A DNA stretch of 64,000 nt from Bdellovibrio bacteriovorus (GCF_002208115.1 NZ_CP020946.1:3348001-3412000); one strand, 5' to 3'; positions 1 through 8,880 are shown, counted from the stretch's first letter. Program-made: numbers and translations. The notes: a model not told the origin generated them from the letters alone.

Positions 1-1
1 G

Positions 2-166
2 ACTGACAAGGATCCCAAAATCACGGAGGCTTTGGCTCAGTATGGTCGCAATTCACTGCCTCTGTATGTCTTCTACCCATCAGGCAGTCGCAAGGCCCTG
101 CTGCTGCCTGAAATACTAACCAAAGGCATCGTGCTCGATTTATTTAACAAGGAGAAAGAACCATGA
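2..166 (+). CDS. DsbD/ScsB-like thiol:disulfide interchange protein, C-terminal end (partial)
   Basis: The window opens inside a reading frame that runs to a TGA at 164-166. The visible 54 residues contain GRNSLPLYVFYP followed by LPEILTKGIVLDLF, the pattern that ends the C-terminal thioredoxin domain of DsbD/ScsB-family membrane electron carriers. These move electrons from cytoplasmic thioredoxin to periplasmic disulfide-handling proteins. The active-site CXXC and membrane part lie outside the window, so the assignment rests on this tail alone. The stop overlaps the start of the next gene (ATGA), which also encodes a thioredoxin-fold protein, so the two are probably co-translated and work together. 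Confidence 0.7.
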   Translation, partial: TDKDPKITEALAQYGRNSLPLYVFYPSGSRKALLLPEILTKGIVLDLFNKEKEP

Positions 167-759
167 AAAAACTGATATTTGCACTGGCTTTGACCTTTAC
201 CTCAACACTGGCCTTCGCTGATGCGAAGGTCGGCGCACCAGCTCCGGACTTCAATGTGACTGATGCCAACGGCAAAACCCACAAACTTTCTGACTACAAG
301 GGAAAATACGTGGTGCTAGAGTGGTACAACAAGGACTGTCCGTATGTGCGCAAACACTATGACAGCAAGAACATGCAAAACATCCAGTCGGAAATGACGG
401 GCAAAGGCATCGTGTGGCTGTCGGTGATCTCTTCCGCCAAGGGCAAACAAGGCCATATGCCCGCGGCGGATGTGGTGAAAAACGGAACCAAAGAAGCTTC
501 GAAAGCCACCGCCATTCTGGTCGACGAAAACGGTAAAATGGGCAAAGCCTACGGCGCCAAAACGACTCCGCACATGTACCTGATTGATCCCCAGGGTGTG
601 CTTCGCTACAACGGGGCGATTGACAGCAACGATTCCGCGGATCCCGCGACGATTGCTTCAGCCGAAAACTACATCATCCGCGCCGTCGCCAGCGCAGAAA
701 AAGGTGAAAAGATCGCCAAAGAAACCAGCAAGCCCTACGGCTGCAGCGTGAAGTACTAA
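163..759 (+). CDS. Exported thioredoxin-fold/redoxin family protein
   Basis: This 198-residue protein has a signal peptide (MKKLIFALALTFTSTLAFA) and a redoxin (AhpC/TSA-like) fold. The core reads VLEWYNKDCPYVRKHY, with one cysteine (C59) where thioredoxins carry CXXC, and the protein ends in GCSVKY with a second cysteine (C194). Both features are typical of a periplasmic thioredoxin/redoxin subfamily. C59 is probably the reactive residue and C194 may be the resolving one; that pairing is inference. A good GGAGAAAG ribosome site precedes the ATG, which overlaps the stop of the DsbD-like gene, a likely reductant. A terminator follows. Confidence 0.85.
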   Translation: MKKLIFALALTFTSTLAFADAKVGAPAPDFNVTDANGKTHKLSDYKGKYVVLEWYNKDCPYVRKHYDSKNMQNIQSEMTGKGIVWLSVISSAKGKQGHMPAADVVKNGTKEASKATAILVDENGKMGKAYGAKTTPHMYLIDPQGVLRYNGAIDSNDSADPATIASAENYIIRAVASAEKGEKIAKETSKPYGCSVKY

Positions 760-796
760 ACACCTGCTCACTTACAATTTGAGCCCGCACGGAAAG

Positions 797-829
797 CCCC
801 GTACCCTTAGCGGTATGGGGTTTTTCTTT
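797..829 (+). terminator. Rho-independent terminator after the redoxin gene
   Basis: CCCCGTACC (797-805) pairs with GGTATGGGG (812-820) with one G-U pair, and a T-rich run follows at 821-829. The right arm contains the ATG at 815 that is a candidate start of the next gene. Confidence 0.75.
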
Positions 830-2371
830 TTGATTAAAAAATTCATACCCATTCCCGTCGTTCTTGCTTACCTAGGGTGCGCTTCGCTCCCACCCAATAC
901 AAATCGTTCTTATTCTGAAGCCCTGCCTCCTGATCCAAAGACTCAACTGGCCCAGGCGACAGAAGAACAGCTCAAAAAACATCCGGGTCTGTCAGGCTTC
1001 TATCCCCTGGCGTCCGGTCTGGAGGCATTGGTCGCCCGTATGGCGGCGGTCGCCGTTTCTGATCGCAGCATCGATCTGCAATACTATATCTGGGAAAATG
1101 ACCTGACCGGCCGAATGCTGATGCATGAAGTTCTGCTGGCAGCCGATCGGGGCGTGCGCGTGCGTGTTCTGCTGGATGATCTTAACCAGGGACGCTATGA
1201 GCGAGGCCTTGCCATTCTGGATTCACACCCGAACATCGAAGTGCGCATGGCCAATCCTTTCGCCGGAAGAAGCTGGCGCATTCTGGATGCGATGAGATTT
1301 TCCACCGTCAACCGTCGCATGCACAACAAGGTCTTTGTGGTCGACAATCAAACGGCGATTGTGGGTGGACGCAACATTGGCAATGAATACTTCTGGGCCA
1401 GCGAAGAAATGAACTTTGGTGACTTCGATCTGTGGGCCATCGGCCCGGTGGTTCAGGATCTTTCGCGGGAATTTGATTCTTATTGGAACAGCGAAATCGC
1501 CTATCCTATTTCTGTCTTGGTCAATGGATTCAAGCCCACCGCCGAGGACCTGCAAAAACTGAAAGCCGATGCCGCAGCCGCCATCGAGGAAGCCGAAAAA
1601 ACCCAGTATGCCGCCGCCCTCAAAGAAACCCCGATGGTGAAAAAGTTCACCCGCGAGCCGTTAAAACTTTATTGGGGAAAGGCCGAAGTCGTGATTGATC
1701 CGCCGGAAAAATTCCGCCAGCATTCAAAGGAACAGACCGACAACCTTGCCCATCAGCTTTATCCTCTGATCGAAAAGACCCAGAAAGAACTGATTCTGGT
1801 TTCCCCTTACTTTATTCCCGGCAAAAAAGGAGTGCAGTTTTTTAAGAGTCTAAATAACCGTGGTGTTGCCTCTCTGGTTCTGACCAATTCCCTTGCTTCC
1901 AGTGATGTGGCCACCGTGTTTTCAGGCTACAAGGGTTACCGCAAGGATCTTCTTGAACAGGGGGTTCAGCTTTATGAGCTAAAACCCACCCCGCAAAAAA
2001 CCATGCCGAAAAAGAGCCGTGTGGGCGCCAGCTTCTCCAGCGCAGGCTTGCACGGAAAGATCTTTGTCTTCGACCGAAGGAAGGTCTTTGTCGGGTCAAT
2101 GAACCTGGATCCACGATCGGCCACTTTGAACAGCGAAATGGGCGTGGTTGTCGACAGCCCCGAACTGGCCGAAGCGATCAGCAAGAACCTGATCGCCAAT
2201 CTTCGCGAAGACAATTATCAGGTTTTACTGGATGACAGAAAGAACCTGATTTGGAAAACCACCGATGACCATGGCAAAGAACAGGTCTTTACCAAAGAAC
2301 CTGAAACCAGTTGGTGGAAGCGCCTGAAAGCGGGGCTCAGCGGGATCTTCGTTCCCGAATCCTGGCTGTGA
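815..2371 (+). CDS. Phospholipase D-family lipoprotein, cardiolipin synthase C-like
   Basis: Two HKD motifs mark a phospholipase D superfamily enzyme: HNKVFVVDN with downstream GGRN (His codon at 1322) and LHGKIFVFD with GSMNLDPR and NSEMG (His codon at 2051). The stretch QYYIWENDLTGRMLMHEVL resembles cardiolipin synthase C (ClsC/YmdC), so it probably transfers or hydrolyses phosphatidyl groups at the envelope; phospholipase activity is the alternative. A lipobox LAYLGC suggests a lipid anchor. The start is uncertain. ATG 815 lies in the terminator stem and has no clear Shine-Dalgarno, while TTG 830 (LIKKFIPIP) has GGGG nine bases upstream. Both keep the lipoprotein signal. A bidirectional terminator follows the stop. 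Confidence 0.85.
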   Translation: MGFFFLIKKFIPIPVVLAYLGCASLPPNTNRSYSEALPPDPKTQLAQATEEQLKKHPGLSGFYPLASGLEALVARMAAVAVSDRSIDLQYYIWENDLTGRMLMHEVLLAADRGVRVRVLLDDLNQGRYERGLAILDSHPNIEVRMANPFAGRSWRILDAMRFSTVNRRMHNKVFVVDNQTAIVGGRNIGNEYFWASEEMNFGDFDLWAIGPVVQDLSREFDSYWNSEIAYPISVLVNGFKPTAEDLQKLKADAAAAIEEAEKTQYAAALKETPMVKKFTREPLKLYWGKAEVVIDPPEKFRQHSKEQTDNLAHQLYPLIEKTQKELILVSPYFIPGKKGVQFFKSLNNRGVASLVLTNSLASSDVATVFSGYKGYRKDLLEQGVQLYELKPTPQKTMPKKSRVGASFSSAGLHGKIFVFDRRKVFVGSMNLDPRSATLNSEMGVVVDSPELAEAISKNLIANLREDNYQVLLDDRKNLIWKTTDDHGKEQVFTKEPETSWWKRLKAGLSGIFVPESWL

Positions 2372-2393
2372 TTGGCAGCTTGGGCATAAAAAA

Positions 2394-2416
2394 ACCCCGA
2401 GTTTTCAACCCGGGGT
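2394..2416. terminator. Bidirectional terminator between convergent genes
   Basis: ACCCCG (2394-2399) pairs with CGGGGT (2411-2416). An A-run precedes the hairpin, giving a U-tract for the minus-strand regulator gene. On the plus strand only TCTTC follows, so it serves the minus strand best. Confidence 0.6.
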
Positions 2417-2448
2417 CTTCACAATTTCGTCAGCAGATAGCGTTGCGA

Positions 2449-3165
2449 CTAGAAATTGCCAGATCTTCTCATCAGACCGTCTTTGTTCTTGATGATGATT
2501 TCTTTACCATTGAGGTCGATAAGGCCTTCGTTTTTAAACTCTGTCAAATGACGAGACAAGGACTCATTGATCGTGCTGGCAAGTTGAGCGAACTCATTTC
2601 TTGTCAGTTTCAAATTCAAAGAAATACCATTCGGTGTCTGAACCCCGAATCTGTCTGCCAACAGCACCAGTTGATAAGCAATACGTTCCTGAACAGAGGC
2701 CAGGTAGTGAAGCTGACTGATGGTTTCGAAAGATTCCAGGTCGTTAACGGCCTGATTCAAAAGCAACTTAATCAGCGGGCTGGATTGTGCCATCGCCACT
2801 TGAATAAGTTCGCGTGGATACAACCAAAGAACTGTGGATTTCACAGCTTTGGCATGACTTTGTGTTACAGCACCTTTCACAAGTGCCTTGTAGCCAAAGT
2901 ATTCACCTGGTGATACAAGCTTCGTCACGTATTCGTTAGTCGTGGTGCGGCCGCGCGCGTGGGATCGATTTACAACAACTTTTACACATCCCGACTGAAC
3001 GTAATACAGACCCTTCGCCGGCTCCCCTTCTTTGAAGATCATCTCCTCTTCTTTGAGATGAATAACTTCATAGGGAACGTTTGAAGTATTCGGAATACTT
3101 AGGTTTTGACCACCCATAAAACCAAGGGAGTTTACTCCGCCGTTGAGTATTGTCTGAGATTCCAT
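2449..3165 (-). CDS. Crp/Fnr-family transcriptional regulator
   Basis: This 238-residue protein has the two-domain Crp/Fnr layout. An N-terminal cyclic-nucleotide-binding fold (IFKEGEPAKGLYYVQSGCVKVVV, about residues 40-70) is joined by a long dimer helix to a C-terminal winged helix (LTRNEFAQLASTINESLSRHL, about 185-210). No cysteine cluster of the FNR type is visible. The effector pocket is not decisive, so the ligand is unknown. GGAGG sits nine bases before the ATG. The gene is divergent from the nucleoside-transport operon, which makes that operon a possible target; this is inference from position only. Confidence 0.88.
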   Translation of the reverse strand: MESQTILNGGVNSLGFMGGQNLSIPNTSNVPYEVIHLKEEEMIFKEGEPAKGLYYVQSGCVKVVVNRSHARGRTTTNEYVTKLVSPGEYFGYKALVKGAVTQSHAKAVKSTVLWLYPRELIQVAMAQSSPLIKLLLNQAVNDLESFETISQLHYLASVQERIAYQLVLLADRFGVQTPNGISLNLKLTRNEFAQLASTINESLSRHLTEFKNEGLIDLNGKEIIIKNKDGLMRRSGNF

Positions 3166-3200
3166 ACTCTTTTACCTCCGAGCTTTCTTCGTTGGGTTAA

Positions 3201-3229
3201 TTGTTGAGGTCATCCTAAACTGGTATTAT
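3201..3229 (+). promoter_or_regulatory. Candidate sigma-70 promoter toward the nucleoside importer operon
   Basis: TTGTTG (3201-3206) and TATTAT (3224-3229) are separated by 17 bases. It overlaps the minus-strand promoter candidate, so the two directions could compete. The resulting leader to ATG 3425 would be about 190 bases. Confidence 0.35.
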
Positions 3230-3253
3230 ACAGCCTCCTAATTGAAATTTCGA
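3225..3253 (-). promoter_or_regulatory. Candidate sigma-70 promoter for the Crp/Fnr gene
   Basis: On the minus strand a perfect TATAAT (3230-3225) lies 17 bases from TCGAAA (3253-3248). This would give a leader of about 50 bases before the regulator's start. Confidence 0.45.
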
Positions 3254-3424
3254 CATAACACTCTTGTAACGGCCTCCTGTTTACGCACAAACATACTTAT
3301 GACTTGACTCACAATGCCCCCTCCCCTACTTTCAGCCCCATCCAAAAATGGAATTTTTTCGTAATTTCATGCTCTTACTCAGCATATGACGGCGCTGCAA
3401 GAGTGGTTCAAGTGGAGTACTAAA

Positions 3425-4405
3425 ATGGCAAAAAGCTTCCTTACGATGCTGTTATTCTTGTCAGTCGGCACATTTTCCCACGCAAATCCCCTCAAAGTTG
3501 GCTTGGTTCTCGATAAAGGCGGCAAAGACGACAAGTCTTTTAACTCTGCGGCTTATCAGGGAGCTAAAAAAGCCGAGCAGGATTTGAAGATCGACCTGAA
3601 ATACGTTGAAGCCACAGACACCAACGCCATTGAAAATCTGCACCGTGCTTTTGCCCGTAAAAATTTTGATCTGATCATCGGCGTGGGCTTTGCCCAGCAG
3701 GAAGCGGTTAAAAAGGTAGCAGCTCAATTCCCGAAAATTAAGTTTGCTGTTATCGACAGTGATGTCAAAGCACCAAACGTGCGTTCTTTGCTGTTTGAAG
3801 AGCATGAAGGCTCGTTCCTGGTGGGGGCCCTGGCGGCAATGGCTTCCAAGTCGAACTCGGTGGGTTTTGTTGGCGGCATGGACATCCCGTTGATCCGCAG
3901 ATTCTCAATGGGTTATGTGGCAGGTGCCAAATATGTGAACCCGAAAATCAATGTCACTGAAAACTATGTGGGCGTGACAGGTGAAGCCTGGAACAACCCG
4001 GCCAAAGCCAAAGAACTGGCGCTGGCGCAAATTGCCAAAGGCGGCGACGTGATCTTCGTGGCGGCGGGAGCTTCCAACACCGGTGTCTTCGACGCTGCTG
4101 AAGAAAAAAAGAAATTCGCCATCGGTGTGGATTCCAATCAGAACTGGATCAAGCCCGGCATTATTCTGACCAGCATGATGAAAGCCGTCGATGTGGCGGT
4201 GTATGACACCATCAAAGAAACCCAGGCCGGCAAATTCACCGCAGGTGAAATCCGCTATGGCCTGAAAAACCAGGGTGTGAACTACACTTTGGACAAACAT
4301 AATGAAAAACTGATCACCGCCGACATGAAGAAAAAGGTCGAAGAGATCAAAAAGAAAATCATCGCCGGCCAAATCCAGGTTCCTGATTACTACAAAAAGA
4401 AATAG
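3425..4405 (+). CDS. BMP-family ABC transporter substrate-binding protein (nucleoside type)
   Basis: A 326-residue periplasmic binding protein of the BMP family (PnrA/Med). The ATG at 3425 is chosen because GTGGAG lies seven bases upstream and the product starts with a clear signal peptide (MAKSFLTMLLFLSVGTFSHA). The mature start NPLKVGLVLDKGGKDDKSFN carries the family motif G(G)xxDxSFN that lines the purine-nucleoside pocket, and IDSDV and GVDSNQNW follow as in PnrA-like proteins. It should capture nucleosides and hand them to the ABC genes directly downstream. There is no lipobox cysteine, so it is probably soluble rather than lipid-anchored, unlike many relatives. Confidence 0.9.
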   Translation: MAKSFLTMLLFLSVGTFSHANPLKVGLVLDKGGKDDKSFNSAAYQGAKKAEQDLKIDLKYVEATDTNAIENLHRAFARKNFDLIIGVGFAQQEAVKKVAAQFPKIKFAVIDSDVKAPNVRSLLFEEHEGSFLVGALAAMASKSNSVGFVGGMDIPLIRRFSMGYVAGAKYVNPKINVTENYVGVTGEAWNNPAKAKELALAQIAKGGDVIFVAAGASNTGVFDAAEEKKKFAIGVDSNQNWIKPGIILTSMMKAVDVAVYDTIKETQAGKFTAGEIRYGLKNQGVNYTLDKHNEKLITADMKKKVEEIKKKIIAGQIQVPDYYKKK

Positions 4406-4417
4406 GTGCCTCTTAAT

Positions 4418-5890
4418 ATGTCCATGGCGGTTGAATTCAAAGGGATCAGCAAATACTTTGGCGCCGTTCGCGCCAACTCGGACATCTCTTTTGCCATTCC
4501 GTCGGGCTCCATTCATGCCATCGTAGGCGAAAACGGGGCCGGCAAATCCACGGCCATGAAAATCCTGTTCGGAATGTACCAGCCTGATGGCGGCGAGATT
4601 CTGATTCACGGAAACCCTGTTACCTTTGAAACCCCGATCGATGCCATGGCCGCCGGCATCGGCATGGTTCACCAGCACTTCATGCTGGCTGAACCCTTCA
4701 CGGCCCTGGATAATATTCTGCTGCAACAAAAAGGTTCGGCATTTTCCCTGCTTCCGCGCGCAGAACAGCGTCAGCGTCTGAATGAAATCGCCGGTCGTTA
4801 TGGCTTTCATGTTGACCTTGATGCCAAGGTCGAGGATCTGTCTGTCGGTGAACAGCAGCGCATTGAGATCCTGAAAATCCTTTCCCAGAACTCCGAAATT
4901 CTGATTCTGGATGAACCCACAGCCGTTCTGACTCCGCAGGAAGTGCAGGAACTGTTCACCAATCTTCGCAAACTGAAAGCCGAAGGCAAAACCATTCTGA
5001 TCATCACCCACAAGCTGAAAGAGGTGATGGCACTTTCTGATGCCGTGACCATCTTCCGTGCCGGTCGCATGGTCGCCCACAAAGCAACCCGCGAAACTTC
5101 CGTGGAAGAACTGGCCGAACTGATGGTGGGTCGCTGCCTGCAAGATCCGAAAGAGCGAACCTCCACCATTGAGCAGAATCACGTGCTGCTGAATTTTGAA
5201 AAGCTTTCTGCAGCAATGGGCAACCATCGCATTGAAAACATCACACTGAAAGTTCACGCCCGCGAGATCGTCGGTGTGGCGGGCGTTGAGGGCAATGGAC
5301 AGGACATCCTGATCCGCGCCCTGCTGGATCAAAAATCGCTGAACAAACACTCCTTGCAGGGACAGGTTCTTTGTGAAGGCAAATTGCAGGCCTTCCCTGA
5401 AGACCGTCTGCGCTTTGGTGTTCTGCCTTCCCGTCCTGTTTATGAAAACTTCCTGCTGGGGCAGCAGCGGTCTGGCCTGTTTAATTCCGGCCTTCTGCTA
5501 AAAACCCGTGCTTTGATTGAGCGCACCCGCGAAATCATGAAGGAATACGATGTTCGTCCCCACGATGAACATCTGCCGTTTGAAAAGCTGTCCGGCGGAA
5601 ACCAGCAAAAATTAGTCGTGGCCCGTGCCCTGACTCAAAAGCCGGATGTAATCATTGCCGCACAACCCACCCGCGGCGTGGATATCGGGGCTATTGAATT
5701 TATTCACAATGAACTGCGCCGCTGCCGCGATGAAGGTGCAGGCGTGCTTTTGATCTCTTCTGAGCTGGATGAACTGATGGCCCTTTCTGATCGCATTGTT
5801 GTTCTTTACAAAGGCCATCTGGTGGCGGAATTCCCACGCTCCGCCTTTAATGAAATCGCCTTGGGGAAAGCCATGGGAGGTGGACATTGA
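4418..5890 (+). CDS. ABC transporter, duplicated ATP-binding protein (nucleoside uptake)
   Basis: About 490 residues with two tandem ABC domains, as in the simple-sugar/nucleoside importers (RbsA, NupO). Domain 1 has Walker A GENGAGKST, signature LSVGEQQRIEILK and Walker B ILILDEPTAVLTP. Domain 2 has a degenerate P-loop (GVEGNGQDILI), signature LSGGNQQKLVVAR and Walker B VIIAAQPTRGVD, where Glu is replaced by Gln. One consensus and one degenerate site is usual for this family. ATG 4418 is preceded by AGGTG; GTG 4406 and ATG 4424 are alternatives. It follows the binding protein closely and overlaps the first permease by TTGA. Confidence 0.92.
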   Translation: MSMAVEFKGISKYFGAVRANSDISFAIPSGSIHAIVGENGAGKSTAMKILFGMYQPDGGEILIHGNPVTFETPIDAMAAGIGMVHQHFMLAEPFTALDNILLQQKGSAFSLLPRAEQRQRLNEIAGRYGFHVDLDAKVEDLSVGEQQRIEILKILSQNSEILILDEPTAVLTPQEVQELFTNLRKLKAEGKTILIITHKLKEVMALSDAVTIFRAGRMVAHKATRETSVEELAELMVGRCLQDPKERTSTIEQNHVLLNFEKLSAAMGNHRIENITLKVHAREIVGVAGVEGNGQDILIRALLDQKSLNKHSLQGQVLCEGKLQAFPEDRLRFGVLPSRPVYENFLLGQQRSGLFNSGLLLKTRALIERTREIMKEYDVRPHDEHLPFEKLSGGNQQKLVVARALTQKPDVIIAAQPTRGVDIGAIEFIHNELRRCRDEGAGVLLISSELDELMALSDRIVVLYKGHLVAEFPRSAFNEIALGKAMGGGH

Positions 5891-6915
5891 AACGTGTCTT
5901 CGGCTTCCTGTTGGGACTGACACTGGCTTTGCTGCTGACTTTGTTCGCGGGTGAAAACCCGTGGAATGTCTTTATGATTCTGGTGCGCAGTGCTTTTGGC
6001 TCCATATACGATCTGGGCCTGACTCTTTCATACACCACGCCTTTGATTTTCTGTGGCCTTTCCGTGGCCATTGGCTTTCATGCCGGTCTTTTCAATATCG
6101 GCGCTGAAGGTCAGCTGACCATGGCGGTGGTGACCACTGCTGCCATTGGCGTGCTGTTCCCGCAGATCCCTTTCCCGCTGGCTCCGGTGATTGCCCTGCT
6201 GGCAGGTCTGGTGGCCGCCGGGTTGTGGGGCTGGATTGCGGGCTGGCTGCGCGCCGTGCGTGGCAGTCATGAAGTCATCATCACCATCATGATGAACTTT
6301 ATCGCCGCAGGCCTTGCAAGCTGGTTCACCCTGAAGATCATTCCCAATCCTGAATCCCAGAATCCTGAAACCGCCATGGTCGCACCTCAGTACATGTTTA
6401 AGGACTATGATCTGATTGCCCGTCTGTTCCCGGACACCCCGGCCAATGCCTCGTTGGGCTTTGCGATTGTGCTGGCCGTTTTGATGTGGATATTCCTCTG
6501 GAAAACCACGTGGGGCTTTGAATTGCGGGCGGTGGGCTCTAATCCCGAAGCCGCTCACCGTGCGGGAATTTCAGAAAAGAAAGTGCGCATTCTGGCGATG
6601 ACCTTGGCCGGAGTGATGGCAGGCTTTGTCGCGTTGTCTGAGGTTCTGGGCAGCGCCGGGCAATACCGCATTGGCTTTTCTCCGGACTATGGTTTTATCG
6701 GTATCGCTGTGGCCCTGCTTGCCAGCAACAACCCTTTGGGAATTATCGTGGCGGCCTTCCTGATGGGTGCGCTTCACAAGGGCGCTTCGGATCTGGATCT
6801 TGAAACGACCACGATCACCCGTGATTTCTCTCGCATCATCCAGGCTTTGGTGATTTTGGGTGTGGTGGCGCAAGGCTATTGGGAATGGATCAAAATCAAA
6901 AGGAGGAAAGGTTAG
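5887..6915 (+). CDS. ABC transporter permease 1 (BPD_transp_2, nucleoside type)
   Basis: A 342-residue hydrophobic protein with about eight to ten membrane segments, of the branched-chain/sugar permease type found in BMP-linked importers (NupP-like). Characteristic stretches are FNIGAEGQLTMAVV and GSHEVIITIMMNFIA. Translation starts at TTG 5887, which overlaps the stop of the ATPase gene, with GGGAGGT just upstream; this unusual start is supported by that Shine-Dalgarno and by the immediate hydrophobic N-terminus. It forms the channel together with the next permease. Confidence 0.9.
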   Translation: MKRVFGFLLGLTLALLLTLFAGENPWNVFMILVRSAFGSIYDLGLTLSYTTPLIFCGLSVAIGFHAGLFNIGAEGQLTMAVVTTAAIGVLFPQIPFPLAPVIALLAGLVAAGLWGWIAGWLRAVRGSHEVIITIMMNFIAAGLASWFTLKIIPNPESQNPETAMVAPQYMFKDYDLIARLFPDTPANASLGFAIVLAVLMWIFLWKTTWGFELRAVGSNPEAAHRAGISEKKVRILAMTLAGVMAGFVALSEVLGSAGQYRIGFSPDYGFIGIAVALLASNNPLGIIVAAFLMGALHKGASDLDLETTTITRDFSRIIQALVILGVVAQGYWEWIKIKRRKG

Positions 6916-7788
6916 ATGGAAACTATGACCTGGATTCTGGCTTTGACTTTGGCCACCCTGCGACTGGCAACACCTTTGGTGTTTGCCTCCATGGGTGGTT
7001 TGATGAGCGAACGCTCGGGTGTCGTGAATGTCGCCCTTGAGGGCTTTATGCTGATCGGTGCCTTTGCTGGCGCCATTGCCGGTCAGTATTTCGCTTCAGC
7101 GTGGATGGGGTGGGGCTTTGCCATTCTCGCAGGCCTTGTTATTGGCGCTCTTTACGCTTTGTTTGTGATTGAGCTTAAAGCCGATCAGATCATCACGGGC
7201 ATGGCCGTGAATCTTTTTGTGATGGGTTTCATCCCCTTTGTGACGAAGATTCTTTACAGCTCCACCGGCTCCACCCCAGCGCTGCTAGTGGAAGACCGCT
7301 TTACCTTTGAACCGTTGTTGATGGCCGGGCTGCTGGTCGCCGCGATCAGCCTCTGGATGTTCCGCACGCGTTCAGGTCTGTGGGTTTTGTTTGCCGGCGA
7401 AAATCCTGAAGCCCTGACCGCCAGTGGTGTCAGTGTTCGCAAAGTCCGCTGGTCCGCTGTGACGTTGAGCGGGGCTTTTGCTGCCATGGGTGGCGCCAGT
7501 CTTTCATTGTTCCTGGCTTCGTCTTATTCCCCGATGATGACCGGCGGCCGTGGTTTCATGGCTTTGGCGGCGCTGATCTTCGGTAAATGGAAGCCGGTAC
7601 CAGCCTTTGCGGCGTGCCTGCTGTTTGCCTTTGCTGATGCCGTGCAAATCCGTCTGCAAGGTGTGCAAATCGGCGGCGTGGAAGTTCCGGTTCAGTTTGT
7701 TCAGATTTTACCTTACATCGTGACAGTCATTGCTCTTGCGGGCTTTATCGGCAAAAGCCGGGCTCCAAAGGCACTGGGTCACCAATAA
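6916..7788 (+). CDS. ABC transporter permease 2 (BPD_transp_2, nucleoside type)
   Basis: A 290-residue polytopic membrane protein, partner of the preceding permease. The motifs ERSGVVNVALEGFMLIGAF and KADQIITGMAVNLF are typical of NupQ-like permeases. The ATG follows the previous stop without a gap, with AGGAGG nine bases upstream. The four-gene order of binding protein, double ATPase, permease and permease is the standard arrangement for a BMP-type purine-nucleoside importer. Only fourteen bases separate it from the nuclease gene. Confidence 0.9.
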   Translation: METMTWILALTLATLRLATPLVFASMGGLMSERSGVVNVALEGFMLIGAFAGAIAGQYFASAWMGWGFAILAGLVIGALYALFVIELKADQIITGMAVNLFVMGFIPFVTKILYSSTGSTPALLVEDRFTFEPLLMAGLLVAAISLWMFRTRSGLWVLFAGENPEALTASGVSVRKVRWSAVTLSGAFAAMGGASLSLFLASSYSPMMTGGRGFMALAALIFGKWKPVPAFAACLLFAFADAVQIRLQGVQIGGVEVPVQFVQILPYIVTVIALAGFIGKSRAPKALGHQ

Positions 7789-7802
7789 TTTAAGAGGTCT
7801 CT

Positions 7803-8873
7803 ATGAGAAATATTCTGTTGGCATTGCTTCTTCTTGGATCTTCTCAGGCATTTGCCTGGGGCGGCCGCGGTCACGACACCATCTGCCGTGTTGCCACCTT
7901 CCTGGTGAAAGAACCGGGCTTGAAAGAATACATGCAACACAAACCCCAGATGATGGGACACCTGTGCAATATGCCGGACTTTTACTGGAAAAGCCTGGGT
8001 GGCGACGCTGCGAAACTGGGGAACTCCACGCACTTCATCGATATTGAAGTTATTGGCCTGGATGTGAAAGATATCACCGTTGATTACAAACAACTGATGA
8101 CTGAATTCACCGGCAAACCAAACAAGTTCAAAAACGACGGCTCCACGATCAAATCCATCCCGCAGGAATTCGGTTCTTCCTGGTGGAGAGCCGACCAGTT
8201 CATGCGCCACATCGCTGGCCTGAAAGAGGAGTTTGCGAAAGCCAAAGCGCCAACGAACTTCAAAGAAGAACAGGACAACGAGCTTCCTTACAACAAGCTG
8301 GCCTATGATATGGTCGTGTCCATGGGGCTGATGGGTCACTTTGTTGGCGACAACTGCCAGCCATTCCACACCACGGCGGACTATGACGGTTATGCCGCCG
8401 GTCACGGTGGCATCCATGCTTACTTTGAAGATCAGGTTGTTGGCCAGTTCGATGGCGACCTTGACTATCTGGTGCTGAAAGCGGCTCGCGGAATGAAAAA
8501 TCCGGAATTCATGAAGCCAAAAACAGCCATTGAGAAAATGAAAGTTCTGAGTGTGATCTCAAACAAAGAGATCCCGAAGATCCTGAAAATGGATCCAGTC
8601 ATCAAGAAGTCCACTCTGGTGAAAGAAAAAGGCATGGAACTTAAAACCGCAGCGGAACGTCAGCCGGCATCTGTGGCCTTCAAAAAAATGAAACCGATGA
8701 TCGTGACGGAAATGGCTCGTGGCGCAGTTCTATTGGCGGCGCTTTGGGATGAAGCTTATGTTTCTGCCGGCAAACCAAAAATCGGCGCTTACAAGTCCTA
8801 CAAGTATCCGTTCACTGTTGATTTCGTAACCCCGGACTATATCGAAGTTCCGAAAACAGAAGAAAAGAAATAG
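7803..8873 (+). CDS. Secreted S1/P1-type single-strand nuclease
   Basis: The 356-residue product has a signal peptide ending AFA, leaving a mature N-terminal Trp (W19), which in S1/P1 nucleases is itself a zinc ligand. Further ligands fit the family: H24, D59 (CNMPDFY), H77 (STHFID), H179 and D183 (MGHFVGDNCQPFH), and H205 with an acidic residue four or five positions on (GGIHAYFED). These trinuclear zinc enzymes cut single-stranded DNA or RNA to 5'-nucleotides and often remove 3'-phosphates. Its place right after a nucleoside importer suggests degradation of foreign or prey nucleic acid outside the cytoplasm. About 80 C-terminal residues are lysine-rich and not obviously catalytic. Confidence 0.88.
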   Translation: MRNILLALLLLGSSQAFAWGGRGHDTICRVATFLVKEPGLKEYMQHKPQMMGHLCNMPDFYWKSLGGDAAKLGNSTHFIDIEVIGLDVKDITVDYKQLMTEFTGKPNKFKNDGSTIKSIPQEFGSSWWRADQFMRHIAGLKEEFAKAKAPTNFKEEQDNELPYNKLAYDMVVSMGLMGHFVGDNCQPFHTTADYDGYAAGHGGIHAYFEDQVVGQFDGDLDYLVLKAARGMKNPEFMKPKTAIEKMKVLSVISNKEIPKILKMDPVIKKSTLVKEKGMELKTAAERQPASVAFKKMKPMIVTEMARGAVLLAALWDEAYVSAGKPKIGAYKSYKYPFTVDFVTPDYIEVPKTEEKK

Positions 8874-8880
8874 TTCAAAA

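Noticed and set aside
3905-5350. Long open frame of 481 codons on the minus strand
   Set aside because: It lies entirely opposite the BMP and ABC ATPase genes, has no ribosome site, and its His/Phe/Gln-rich product resembles no protein; it is the mirror of the codon bias of the real genes.
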